Origin: an uncultured Bacilli bacterium
GTDB taxonomy: Bacteria; Bacillota_I; Bacilli_A; RF39; UBA660
Direction: 5' to 3'
Assembly: GCA_948479395.1 (NCBI GenBank)
Contig: CAOLUI010000011.1
Location: 1-33,383, forward strand
Length of the DNA stretch: 33,383 nucleotides
Below the pieces are notes generated by a model, which saw only the letters and a program-made list of their open reading frames with translations, did no database searches and was not told the DNA's origin. The translations under genes and the position numbers were made by a program. Positions 23,266-30,892 of this stretch are shown here, one piece after another. Every line of letters begins with the position of its first letter. The first letter of the stretch is position 1.

Positions 23266-23802
23266 TTAAGCTGCTTTCTTTCCTTCTTTACGGCGAACAT
23301 ATTCACCTTTATAACGAATACCTTTTCCCTTGTAAGGTTCTGGTTCTCTTATTTTACGAATATTAGCCGCAAATTCAGTAACTTTTTGTTTATCAGTACC
23401 ACTTATATTTATTTCTGTATTATTTATAAGTTCAGCTTTTAATCCATCTGGTACTATTACTTCAATAGGATGTGAATATCCTGCATTTACAACAATTTTA
23501 TTACCTTGAACATTAAATTTATAACCAACGCCAACTGCCTCTAAACCTTTATTAAATCCTTCCGAAACTCCTATTATCATATTATTTATAAGAGAATTAG
23601 TTGTTCCTTGCATAATATTTGACTCACGAGTTAATTTTTTTACTGTAGTTCTTAAAATATTATTTTCTATTTCGATGTTGATCAATTCAGAACTTTTTAA
23701 TGATAATTCCCCTTTAGGTCCTTTAACAGTTACTAGATTTTTATCTATTGTTATCATAACACCCTCTGGTATTATCAAATTTCTATTACCTATTCTACTC
23801 AT
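23266..23802 (-). CDS. rplF: 50S ribosomal protein L6 (uL6)
   Basis: 178 residues, two tandem alpha-beta domains. Sits at the base of the L7/L12 stalk near the sarcin-ricin loop. Begins MSRIGNRNLIIPEGVMITID and contains the conserved C-terminal EPEPYKGKGIRYKGEYVRRK. Spc operon position after rpsH. Confidence 0.98.
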   Translation of the reverse strand: MSRIGNRNLIIPEGVMITIDKNLVTVKGPKGELSLKSSELINIEIENNILRTTVKKLTRESNIMQGTTNSLINNMIIGVSEGFNKGLEAVGVGYKFNVQGNKIVVNAGYSHPIEVIVPDGLKAELINNTEINISGTDKQKVTEFAANIRKIREPEPYKGKGIRYKGEYVRRKEGKKAA

Positions 23803-23814
23803 ATGATGTTTTCC

Positions 23815-24210
23815 TTACCAAACATAGGCAAGTACTTCACCTCCAAGTCTTTTATTTCTTGCTTCTTTATCAGTCATAAGCCCTTTTGAAGTAGAGATAA
23901 TTGCAATACCAAGTCCATTTAAGACACGAGGAATTTCATCAGCAGAAGCATATACACGAAGTCCTGATTTACTAATTCTTTTAAGACCTGTTATTACTCT
24001 TTCTTTTTTATCTCCATATTTTAAAGTTAAAGTTAATTTATCACCTTTAATATCTTTTTCATAATTATAATCAGATATATATCCTTCTTTTTTTAGAATT
24101 TCAGCAATTCCTAAAGTCATTTTTGTTCCTATACATTCAACTGTATCATATTTTAACACATTTGCATTACGAATTCTTGTAAGCATATCAGCTATTTTAT
24201 CTTGTACCAT
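23815..24210 (-). CDS. rpsH: 30S ribosomal protein S8 (uS8)
   Basis: 131 residues. Binds helix 21 of 16S rRNA and, in several bacteria, its own mRNA as spc-operon repressor. Begins MVQDKIADMLTRIRNANVLK and ends with the signature GIAIISTSKGLMTDKEARN and GGEVLAYVW. Whether autoregulation occurs here is not visible. Confidence 0.98.
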   Translation of the reverse strand: MVQDKIADMLTRIRNANVLKYDTVECIGTKMTLGIAEILKKEGYISDYNYEKDIKGDKLTLTLKYGDKKERVITGLKRISKSGLRVYASADEIPRVLNGLGIAIISTSKGLMTDKEARNKRLGGEVLAYVW

Positions 24211-24227
24211 TTAAAATTCCTCCTTTC

Positions 24228-24413
24228 TTACCAACTTGATTTTTTAACACCAGGAATTTGTCCCTTATTGGCTAGTTCTCTAAAACATATACGACATAAC
24301 TTGTATTTGCGAAGTACACCATGAGGGCGGCCACATCTTTCGCAACGAGTGTATGCACGAACGCTAAATTTAGGGGTTCTTTGTTGTTTTACTTTTAAAC
24401 TTGTTTTTGCCAT
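24228..24413 (-). CDS. rpsN: 30S ribosomal protein S14 (uS14), zinc-binding type
   Basis: 61 residues, the short zinc-containing form, with ligands Cys24, Cys27, Cys40 and Cys43 (CERCG and CRIC). It sits in the 30S head near the A and P sites. A zinc-free long form, kept by some Bacilli, is not in this window. Spc operon position between rplE and rpsH. Confidence 0.97.
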   Translation of the reverse strand: MAKTSLKVKQQRTPKFSVRAYTRCERCGRPHGVLRKYKLCRICFRELANKGQIPGVKKSSW

Positions 24414-24424
24414 ATGTTCACTCC

Positions 24425-24964
24425 TTAATTTCTAAAGGGCATTCCAAATGCTCTTAATAAACTTTCTGCTTCTTTATTAGTTTTGGCGGTTGTAACAAAT
24501 ACAATATCCATTCCTCTTATTTTTAAAACATTATCATATTCAATTTCAGGAAATATTAATTGCTCTTTTATACCTAAAGTATAATTGCCATGACCATCAA
24601 AGGAAGTTTTGGAAATTCCTCTAAAATCTCTCACACGTGGTAGGGCAACTTTAATTAATTTTTCCATAAAATTGTACATATTTTCATCACGTAATGTGAC
24701 TTTAACTCCAATAGTTTGACCTTCTCTTAATTTAAAACCAGCAATTGATTTACGAGCTTTTGTTACAACTGGTTTTTGTCCAGTAATAATTTCTAAGTCT
24801 TTCAAAGCTGCCTCAATATATTTTTCTTCACGAGCACCTTCTCCAACACCCATATTAATTACAATTTTATCTAAACGAGGTACTTCCATTACGGTTTTAT
24901 AATTATTCTCACTTTTTAATGAGTTAATGATTTCTTTATTATATAATTCTTTTAATGTACTCAT
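24425..24964 (-). CDS. rplE: 50S ribosomal protein L5 (uL5)
   Basis: 179 residues, exactly the usual Bacilli length when started at the ATG at 24964, product MSTLKELYNKE. A GTG three codons upstream overlaps the AGGTGA ribosome site and is less likely. L5 carries 5S rRNA and contacts the P-site tRNA. Core segments: VVTKARKSIAGFKLREGQTI, RVRDFRGISKTSFDGHGNYT, and RGMDIVFVTTAKTNKEAESL. Confidence 0.97.
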   Translation of the reverse strand: MSTLKELYNKEIINSLKSENNYKTVMEVPRLDKIVINMGVGEGAREEKYIEAALKDLEIITGQKPVVTKARKSIAGFKLREGQTIGVKVTLRDENMYNFMEKLIKVALPRVRDFRGISKTSFDGHGNYTLGIKEQLIFPEIEYDNVLKIRGMDIVFVTTAKTNKEAESLLRAFGMPFRN

Positions 24965-24973
24965 AATACTCAC

Positions 24974-25249
24974 CTACTCATCTTTCTTATCTTCTTTTTT
25001 GGAAGATTTTTTTGTAGTATTTGCTTTTTTATCTTCGATTTTTTGAACATTTGATACATGAATAGGAGCAGACATTTCAATTATTCCTCCATTATCATTA
25101 CCATTTTGAGGTTTTTGGTGTTTTTTTACAATGTTTATGCCATCAACAATAACTTTATCAATTTTTGAAAAAGTTTTTGTGACTTTACCAGTTTTTCCTT
25201 TATCTTTGCCAGTTATAATTTTTACATTGTCTCCAACTTTTATTTTCAT
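24974..25249 (-). CDS. rplX: 50S ribosomal protein L24 (uL24)
   Basis: 91 residues, somewhat short. KOW motif (KVGDNVKIITGKDKGKTGKV) at the N-terminus starts 50S assembly on 23S rRNA. The end is a Lys/Asp-rich tail (ANTKKSSKKEDKKDE) and not the usual compact C-terminal part. AGGAGG site before the ATG. Confidence 0.97.
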   Translation of the reverse strand: MKIKVGDNVKIITGKDKGKTGKVTKTFSKIDKVIVDGINIVKKHQKPQNGNDNGGIIEMSAPIHVSNVQKIEDKKANTTKKSSKKEDKKDE

Positions 25250-25260
25250 ATAGTTACCTC

Positions 25261-25629
25261 CTATAAAACTTCTGGAGCTAAAGATACAATTTTATTAAAT
25301 TCTTTTTCTCTTAATTCTCTAGCTACAGGTCCTAAAACTCTAGTTCCTACTGGAGTTTTATCATCTTTAATGATTACACAAGCATTGTCATCAAATTTGA
25401 TGGAAGAACCATCTTTTCTTTTAACACCTTTAACTGTTCTAACAATTACAGCTTTTACTACCTTACCTTTTTTTAATCCAGAATTAGGAATTGCCTTTTT
25501 AACAGTTCCTACAACAATGTCTCCAATATTACCATATTTTCTTTTTGATCCACCCATTACACGAATTACTAATAATTCTCTAGCTCCAGTATTATCAGCT
25601 ACTTTTAATCTTGTTTCTTGTTGAACCAT
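25261..25629 (-). CDS. rplN: 50S ribosomal protein L14 (uL14)
   Basis: 122 residues, canonical length. Forms part of an intersubunit bridge. Conserved MVQQETRLKVADNTGARELL start, GDIVVGTVKKAIPN, and the ending REKEFNKIVSLAPEVL. AGGAGGT site upstream. Confidence 0.98.
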   Translation of the reverse strand: MVQQETRLKVADNTGARELLVIRVMGGSKRKYGNIGDIVVGTVKKAIPNSGLKKGKVVKAVIVRTVKGVKRKDGSSIKFDDNACVIIKDDKTPVGTRVLGPVARELREKEFNKIVSLAPEVL

Positions 25630-25640
25630 AAAAATACCTC

Positions 25641-25895
25641 CTATAGAATTACAGCTTCAATTAGAACTTCAACAAGTTCATATCTTTTAGTTTTAGATAA
25701 TGGTCTTGTACTTCTAATTCTTACTGTATCTCCTTCTTTTGCTTTATTAGTTTCATCATGAGCTGTATATTTTTTTGATGATTTAACTCTCTTTTTATAT
25801 AATGGATGACTTTTATAAGTTTCAACTAGCACAGTAATTGTCTTGTCGTTTTTAGCACTTACTACTTTGCCAACTAATTCTTGTCTTTTTTCCAT
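25641..25895 (-). CDS. rpsQ: 30S ribosomal protein S17 (uS17)
   Basis: 84 residues, OB-fold protein that binds the 5' domain of 16S rRNA early in assembly. Signature GKVVSAKNDKTITVLVETYK and HDETNKAKEGDTVRIRSTRP. ATG overlaps the rpmC stop by one base (TAATG), so translation is coupled. Confidence 0.98.
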   Translation of the reverse strand: MEKRQELVGKVVSAKNDKTITVLVETYKSHPLYKKRVKSSKKYTAHDETNKAKEGDTVRIRSTRPLSKTKRYELVEVLIEAVIL

Positions 25896-26101
25896 TATTC
25901 ATTACCTCCTGTGCTATTTTCTCTTTCTTTTAATATTGATAACATTCTGGCAACATCCTTTTTTAATTCTTTTATCTTAGAAGGTTTATCAAGGGTACCA
26001 GTTGCATTTTTAATTCGTAAATTTAATAATTCTTTTTTAGATTCCATTACTTTTGTTTTTATTTCATCATCTTTTAATTTTCTTATTTCTTTAGCTTCCA
26101 C
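25895..26101 (-). CDS. rpmC: 50S ribosomal protein L29 (uL29)
   Basis: 68 residues, helical, located at the exit tunnel where it helps dock trigger factor and SRP. Contains KEIRKLKDDEIKTKVMESKK and the conserved DVARMLSILKERE end. The start is GTG at 26101 with AAGGAGG 9 bases upstream. It overlaps the end of rplP by 11 bases. Confidence 0.96.
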   Translation of the reverse strand: MEAKEIRKLKDDEIKTKVMESKKELLNLRIKNATGTLDKPSKIKELKKDVARMLSILKERENSTGGNE

Positions 26102-26516
26102 TTGTAATTTCCTCCTTTTTTACAAATTTGGTTTTAACTGGTAGTTTGTGAGACGCAAGTCTTAAAGCTTCACGTGCTATTTCTTCAGAAACACCACTAA
26201 TTTCAAACATTATTTTTCCTTCTTTAACTACTGCTACCCATTCTTCAACATTACCTTTTCCTTTACCTTGACGAGTTTCTAAAGGTTTTTTTGTAATTGC
26301 AAGATGAGGAAATATGTTTATAAAAACTTTACCACCACGTTTCATATAACGAGTCATAGCAATACGTGCTGCTTCAATTTGACGAGCAGTTATCCAATTA
26401 CCTTCTTTGGCCATTAATCCAAAATCTCCAAAATGTAATTCAGTATTTCCTTTGGCATGACCATCATAAGTTAAACGATGTGGTTTTCGGTATTTAGTTC
26501 TTTTTGGCATTAACAT
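26091..26516 (-). CDS. rplP: 50S ribosomal protein L16 (uL16)
   Basis: About 141 residues. Late-assembling protein at the A-site side of the peptidyl transferase centre. Product begins MLMPKRTKYRKPHR, which matches the family start. The ATG at 26516 is chosen because AAGGAG lies 10 bases upstream, while a GTG at 26525 sits almost on that site. Signature RQIEAARIAMTRYMKRGGKV. It overlaps rpsC by 23 bases. Confidence 0.97.
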   Translation of the reverse strand: MLMPKRTKYRKPHRLTYDGHAKGNTELHFGDFGLMAKEGNWITARQIEAARIAMTRYMKRGGKVFINIFPHLAITKKPLETRQGKGKGNVEEWVAVVKEGKIMFEISGVSEEIAREALRLASHKLPVKTKFVKKEEITSGS

Positions 26517-27174
26517 TATCGTCACTCTCCTTATTCACTTTTTTGGTAGGAAGAATTTCGCCTTTGTAAATCCAAACTTTTACGCCAATTTTTCCATAAG
26601 TAGTATCAGCCTCACTGTGAGCATAATCAATATCTGCACGTAATGTATGAAGAGGTACTGTTCCTTCAGTATAGCCTTCAGTTCTTGCCATTTCGGCACC
26701 ACCTAAACGCCCAGATACAGCAGTTTTTATTCCTTTAGCTCCAGCTTTCATTGTATTTCTTAAAGCTCTTTTTTGAGCACTTCTAAATGGAGCACGGTTT
26801 TCAATTTGATTAGCGATATTATCTGCTACTAATTTAGCAATTAAATCAGGATTTTTTACTTCCACAATAGAAATATATATCTCTTCTCCAACATATTTGG
26901 ATAAACTTTTACGAAGACGTTCAATATCTTCTCCGCCTCGTCCAATAATAACACCTGGTTTAGCAGTATTAATTGTTACTTCACATTTGTCTTTTTTTCT
27001 TTCGATAATAACTGAAGCAATGGCTGCATCTTTTAATTTTTTGGCAATATATTTACGAATTTTGATATCTTTATTTAAAGTATCTCCAAAATCGTTTTTA
27101 TTGGCATACCAATTTGATTCCCAAGTTTTATTAACACCCAATCTATATCCAATTGGATTAACCTTTTGTCCCAT
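26494..27174 (-). CDS. rpsC: 30S ribosomal protein S3 (uS3)
   Basis: 226 residues. Lines the mRNA entry tunnel with helicase-like activity together with S4 and S5. The N-terminal KH domain has PGVIIGRGGEDIERLRKSL, and the C-terminal domain has SGRLGGAEMARTEGYTEGTV and VWIYKGEILPTKKV. A short Asp/Asn tail follows. It begins directly after the rplV stop. Confidence 0.98.
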   Translation of the reverse strand: MGQKVNPIGYRLGVNKTWESNWYANKNDFGDTLNKDIKIRKYIAKKLKDAAIASVIIERKKDKCEVTINTAKPGVIIGRGGEDIERLRKSLSKYVGEEIYISIVEVKNPDLIAKLVADNIANQIENRAPFRSAQKRALRNTMKAGAKGIKTAVSGRLGGAEMARTEGYTEGTVPLHTLRADIDYAHSEADTTYGKIGVKVWIYKGEILPTKKVNKESDDNVNAKKN

Positions 27175-27519
27175 TTATTTTGCCTCCTTATTATCACTTA
27201 CTTTAACAGTTATGTGACTTGTTCTTTTATCTCTTCGATCAACGTTACCACGACTTGCAAATTTTATTCTTTTGTATACAGGTCCTGGATTAATGTAACA
27301 TTCACTTATTACTAAATCAGTTTCATTGGCTCCACCATTATTTATAGCGTTAGCAACGGCACTTTTAAGTACTTTATTAATTAAACGACTAGCTTTAGTA
27401 TTAGTAGTAGCTAATATCGCCTCGGCTGTAGAAATATCTTTTCCTCTTATAAGGTCAAGAGTCATTCTTGCTTTTCTAGGTGCAATTATTGCACTTTTAT
27501 GTATTGCATAATATTCCAT
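27175..27519 (-). CDS. rplV: 50S ribosomal protein L22 (uL22)
   Basis: 114 residues, usual length. Its extended loop lines the exit tunnel beside L4, where macrolide-resistance mutations arise in other species. Conserved APRKARMTLDLIRGKDISTA and the loop INPGPVYKRIKFASRGNVDR are intact. Confidence 0.98.
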   Translation of the reverse strand: MEYYAIHKSAIIAPRKARMTLDLIRGKDISTAEAILATTNTKASRLINKVLKSAVANAINNGGANETDLVISECYINPGPVYKRIKFASRGNVDRRDKRTSHITVKVSDNKEAK

Positions 27520-27530
27520 TACTTAACCTC

Positions 27531-27794
27531 CTACTTTTGTCCGGCATGTCCGCCAAATTTACGAGTAGCCGCGAACTCTCCTAATTTATGTCCAACCATT
27601 TCTTCTGTTACATAAACAGGAATAAAATCTTTACCATTATGCACAGCAAATGTATGCCCTACGAAATCAGGATAAATTGTTGAACGACGAGAATATGTTT
27701 TAATAACTTCTTTTTTATTGTTTTTATTTAATTCTTGTACTTTTTTTAATAATCTTTTAAAAACATAAGGACCTTTTTTTAAACTTCTTGCCAT
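27531..27794 (-). CDS. rpsS: 30S ribosomal protein S19 (uS19)
   Basis: 87 residues. Head protein bound to S13. Begins MARSLKKGPYVFKRLLKKVQ and ends with the conserved HKLGEFAATRKFGGHAGQK. AGGAGGAT site before ATG. Follows rplB. Confidence 0.98.
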   Translation of the reverse strand: MARSLKKGPYVFKRLLKKVQELNKNNKKEVIKTYSRRSTIYPDFVGHTFAVHNGKDFIPVYVTEEMVGHKLGEFAATRKFGGHAGQK

Positions 27795-27803
27795 AATATC
27801 CTC

Positions 27804-28634
27804 CTACTTTTTCTTTCTACTAACAATTAATTTGTTAGAAGCTTTTTTATTTTTTCTTGTTTTAAATCCAAGTGCTGGTTTACCCCAAGGAGTAACAGGT
27901 GTTTTACGACCAATTGGAGCACGTCCTTCACCACCACCATGAGGATGGTCATTAGGATTCATAACAGATCCACGGTTAGTTGGTTTTATTCCCATATGTC
28001 TTTTTCTTCCAGCTTTTCCAATGTTTACTAACTCATAATCTTCGTTACCAACTACACCAATTGTAGCCATGCAAGATCCTAATATTTTTCTTGTTTCACC
28101 AGATTGAAGTCTTACTAAGACATATTTCCCTTCACGTCCTAATATTTGAGCAGAAGATCCCGCACTACGACAAATTTCAGCGCCCTTTCCTGGCTTTAAT
28201 TCAATACAATGAATTACAGTACCAACTGGGATATTTTCTAAAGGTAGAGCATTACCTATTTTTATATCTGATTCAGCTCCACTTTCAATAATACTACCCA
28301 CAGTTAAATCTTTTGGAGCAATAATATATCTTTTTTCGCCATCTTTATAATGGATAAGAGATATATTAGCACTACGATTAGGATCATATTCTATAGTAGC
28401 AACACGTCCAGGCACACCAATTTTATTTCGTTTAAAATCAATTACACGATATCTTTGTTTTGCTCCTCCACCAATATGACGAACAGTTAATTTACCTTGA
28501 TTATTTCTTCCACCTGTTTTTGTTTTTTTAACAGTTAAAGATTTTAAAGGAGTATTAGCAGTTATTTCTGTATTTGCAAGTGTACTCATTCCACGGCGAC
28601 CATTTGTCACAGGTTTATATTTTTTAATTGCCAT
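27804..28634 (-). CDS. rplB: 50S ribosomal protein L2 (uL2)
   Basis: 276 residues, canonical. Near the peptidyl transferase centre and needed for subunit joining. The universally conserved His is in the segment NPNDHPHGGGEGRAPIGR (H230, H232). The rest reads VRHIGGGAKQRYRVIDFKRN and AEICRSAGSSAQILGREGKY, fully typical. Confidence 0.99.
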   Translation of the reverse strand: MAIKKYKPVTNGRRGMSTLANTEITANTPLKSLTVKKTKTGGRNNQGKLTVRHIGGGAKQRYRVIDFKRNKIGVPGRVATIEYDPNRSANISLIHYKDGEKRYIIAPKDLTVGSIIESGAESDIKIGNALPLENIPVGTVIHCIELKPGKGAEICRSAGSSAQILGREGKYVLVRLQSGETRKILGSCMATIGVVGNEDYELVNIGKAGRKRHMGIKPTNRGSVMNPNDHPHGGGEGRAPIGRKTPVTPWGKPALGFKTRKNKKASNKLIVSRKKK

Positions 28635-28649
28635 AATTATCCTCCTTTA

Positions 28650-28922
28650 TTATATTTCAATCGTTTCGCCATTTTTTAGCGTTACGATTGCTTTCTTATA
28701 AACTTTAGTTTTACCAGCATATTTGCCAACTCTTTTATCCTTTGGTTTAGTGTTAAGGGTATTAATTTTAATAACATGAACACCAAAATGATTTTCAATA
28801 GTTTTTTTAATTTGAGTTTTGGTTGCATTTTTTGCTACTTTAAAAGTATAAATACCTTTTTGACTATTTAAAGCACTTTTTTCAGTAACAACAGGGGCAA
28901 TTATAATATCGGGGTTAATCAT
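28650..28922 (-). CDS. rplW: 50S ribosomal protein L23 (uL23)
   Basis: 90 residues. Exit-tunnel protein and docking site for trigger factor and SRP. Contains IIAPVVTEKSALNSQKGIYT and the tunnel-edge loop KPKDKRVGKYAGKTKVYKKA. Overlaps the end of rplD by 8 bases (ATGATTAA). Confidence 0.98.
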   Translation of the reverse strand: MINPDIIIAPVVTEKSALNSQKGIYTFKVAKNATKTQIKKTIENHFGVHVIKINTLNTKPKDKRVGKYAGKTKVYKKAIVTLKNGETIEI

Positions 28923-29544
28923 TTTTTAATACCTCCTCAATGTAATTAACTGCTGCTTCATCAAAAATAACGAAATCAGCATTTACAAGATCATAACAAT
29001 TAATTTCATCAGCAAGTATTACATATGTATAGCCTAAATTTCTAGAAGCCATATATAAATTTTCATTATCTTCTTTAGTAACAAATAATACTTTACCATC
29101 TAAATTTAAGGTAGCTAATAAATTTTTAACTTCTTTAGTTTTTAAAGTTTCTAAATTTAAATTATCTACAACAATTATTGCTTTATCTTGTGCTTTTAAG
29201 CTTAGAGCACTTTTAAGTGCTAATACTCTTTCTTTTCGATTTATTTTAAATTTATAATCTCTAGGAACTACTCCTAAAGCTACTCCACCGCCACGCCAAA
29301 TTGGAGAACGATTAGAACCAGCTCTAGCGCGTCCTGTTCCTTTTTGTTTCCATGGTTTTCTACCACCACCTGAAACTTCACTTCTAGTTTTAGTTTTAGC
29401 AGTGCCTTGTCTTGTAGCATCAAGTTGTAATCTAATCATTTTTTTAAGACAATCGTCATTAGTTTCAATTTTCCATATAGAATCACTTATTGTGATATCA
29501 TTTAGCTTTTCGCCTTTAACATTTTTAAGTTCTAATTTAGCCAT
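28915..29544 (-). CDS. rplD: 50S ribosomal protein L4 (uL4)
   Basis: 209 residues. Its long loop (GGGRKPWKQKGTGRARAGSN) reaches the exit tunnel. In E. coli it represses the S10 operon; in this group that role is not established. Conserved PRDYKFKINRKERVLALKSA follows. Short Asp tail ending NYIEEVLKND. Confidence 0.98.
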   Translation of the reverse strand: MAKLELKNVKGEKLNDITISDSIWKIETNDDCLKKMIRLQLDATRQGTAKTKTRSEVSGGGRKPWKQKGTGRARAGSNRSPIWRGGGVALGVVPRDYKFKINRKERVLALKSALSLKAQDKAIIVVDNLNLETLKTKEVKNLLATLNLDGKVLFVTKEDNENLYMASRNLGYTYVILADEINCYDLVNADFVIFDEAAVNYIEEVLKND

Positions 29545-29566
29545 ATTATTCCCTCCAATAAGTGTC

Positions 29567-30334
29567 CTAGTTATTTTCTACTTCTTTAGTAACTTCTTCA
29601 GTTACATTTTCTTTTTTTTCTGTATTTTCTTCTACTGCTTCTCTTACTTCTTCGGCATTATCAACAACAGTGTCTTCTTCATAAGAAATAAGTTCAAATT
29701 CCTTTTTCTTACCATTATTTTTAACAGCAGATTTAATTAAAACTAATGAATTTTTAGGTCCTGGAATATTACCACTTACTAATATATAATTTTCTTCAGC
29801 ATTTACTTCAATTATTTGCAAATTTTGAATAGTAACGGTTACATTACCCATATGACCAGGCAATTTTTTCCCTTTTAAAACTCTTTTTGGTAACATGGTA
29901 CCCATAGACCCTGGCCCACGATGATAGTGAGAACCATGTCCCATTGGCCCACGATTTTGATTATGTCTTTTTATTACCCCTTGAAATCCTTTTCCTTTGG
30001 TTGTTCCTGTTACATCAACTATTTCACCAGCAGCAAATATATCTGCATTTAATACTTGACCTAATGAATAATTTCCTTCAACATTTCTTAACTCTTTTAA
30101 GAAGCGCTTAGGTGTAGTTTGAGCTTTTTTAGCATGCCCGATGCTTTGTTTGCTTGAATTTTTTTCTTTTTTATCTACTACGCCAAGTTGAATAGCATTA
30201 TACCCATCATTCTCTACAGTTTTTACTTGCATTACTGTATTTGGCGTTACACTAACAACTGTAACAGGAATTAATTTACCATCTGTAGTAAATACTTGTG
30301 TCATTCCTATTTTGCGTCCTAAGATTCCTTTCAT
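29567..30334 (-). CDS. rplC: 50S ribosomal protein L3 (uL3) with acidic C-terminal tail
   Basis: 255 residues against about 209 usually. The core is normal: MKGILGRKIGMTQVF start, VTGTTKGKGFQGVIKRHNQN, HGSHYHRGPGSMGTMLPKR, and KKLPGHMGNVTVTIQNLQ. Residues 212-255 form an added tail with about 17 Glu, ending NVTEEVTKEVENN, probably disordered and at the ribosome surface. The frame is continuous and the start has an AAGGAAGG site 9 or so bases upstream. Second gene of the operon. Confidence 0.97.
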   Translation of the reverse strand: MKGILGRKIGMTQVFTTDGKLIPVTVVSVTPNTVMQVKTVENDGYNAIQLGVVDKKEKNSSKQSIGHAKKAQTTPKRFLKELRNVEGNYSLGQVLNADIFAAGEIVDVTGTTKGKGFQGVIKRHNQNRGPMGHGSHYHRGPGSMGTMLPKRVLKGKKLPGHMGNVTVTIQNLQIIEVNAEENYILVSGNIPGPKNSLVLIKSAVKNNGKKKEFELISYEEDTVVDNAEEVREAVEENTEKKENVTEEVTKEVENN

Positions 30335-30356
30335 ATAAACTTTATCCTTCCTTCAA

Positions 30357-30665
30357 TTATAATTTTATATCAATATCAACACCACTTGGGATATCTAAAT
30401 GAGTTAGAGCATCAATAATTTCTTTGCTTGGTTCTAATATATCAATTAATCTTTTATGAGTACGACTTTCGAATTGTTCTCTTGAATCTTTATATTTATG
30501 AACTGCTCTTAATACTGTAATTCTTTCAATTTCAGTAGGTAGCGGAATTGGTCCACTTACCTTACCTTCTAACCTTTTTACAGTTTCGACGATTTTTTTA
30601 GCAGCTAAATCTAATATTTTATTATCATAAGCCTTTAAATTAATACGTACTTTACTCTTTGCCAT
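30357..30665 (-). CDS. rpsJ: 30S ribosomal protein S10 (uS10)
   Basis: 102 residues, canonical. Head protein of the 30S and also NusE, a partner in antitermination. Conserved VRINLKAYDNKILDLAAKKI, SGPIPLPTEIERITVLRAVH and the hairpin FESRTHKRLIDILEPSKEII. First gene of the long operon. AAAGGAG site upstream and a structured leader before it. Confidence 0.99.
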   Translation of the reverse strand: MAKSKVRINLKAYDNKILDLAAKKIVETVKRLEGKVSGPIPLPTEIERITVLRAVHKYKDSREQFESRTHKRLIDILEPSKEIIDALTHLDIPSGVDIDIKL

Positions 30666-30793
30666 TATTTTATGTTCTCCTTTCGCCTATATCTAGTATA
30701 GACTAGCTCCGTACAAATTACCTGATTTTGGTGATTTTATTTAACAACTTCACCTAGTGTATCAGCAACCTCGTACATCCAAGCCGTCATACA
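30666..30793 (-). promoter_or_regulatory. Structured mRNA leader of the S10 operon
   Basis: About 128 nt from the expected transcript start to rpsJ. Three pairings are visible: UGUACG at 30772-30777 with UGUACG at 30710-30715 (two G-U pairs), which encloses GGTGA/TCACC (30730-30734 with 30750-30754), and a separate CTAGT/ACTAG hairpin (30693-30706) just before the ribosome site. The motif TACGAGGTTGCTGA agrees with my memory of S10 leaders in other Firmicutes (recollection, not checked). A cis-regulatory, ribosomal-protein-bound leader is likely. Confidence 0.6.
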
Positions 30794-30799
30794 GATTTC

Positions 30800-30828
30800 A
30801 TTTTAACACTACATTATATGAAAATCAA
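30800..30828 (-). promoter_or_regulatory. Main promoter of the ribosomal operon
   Basis: TTGATT (30823-30828), 17-bp spacer, TAAAAT (30800-30805). It is the only strong promoter seen ahead of rpsJ and lies between the gpmI terminator and the leader. Confidence 0.8.
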
Positions 30829-30865
30829 GCGAAAATTTGCCTAAAAATAATATTATTTTAAAATA

Positions 30866-30892
30866 GAAAAAAGCTATATTTTTAATAGCTTT
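30866..30892 (-). terminator. Terminator of gpmI
   Basis: Perfect 8-bp stem (30870-30877 with 30885-30892), 7-base loop, T-tract on the minus strand. It overlaps the gpmI stop codon. Confidence 0.85.
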
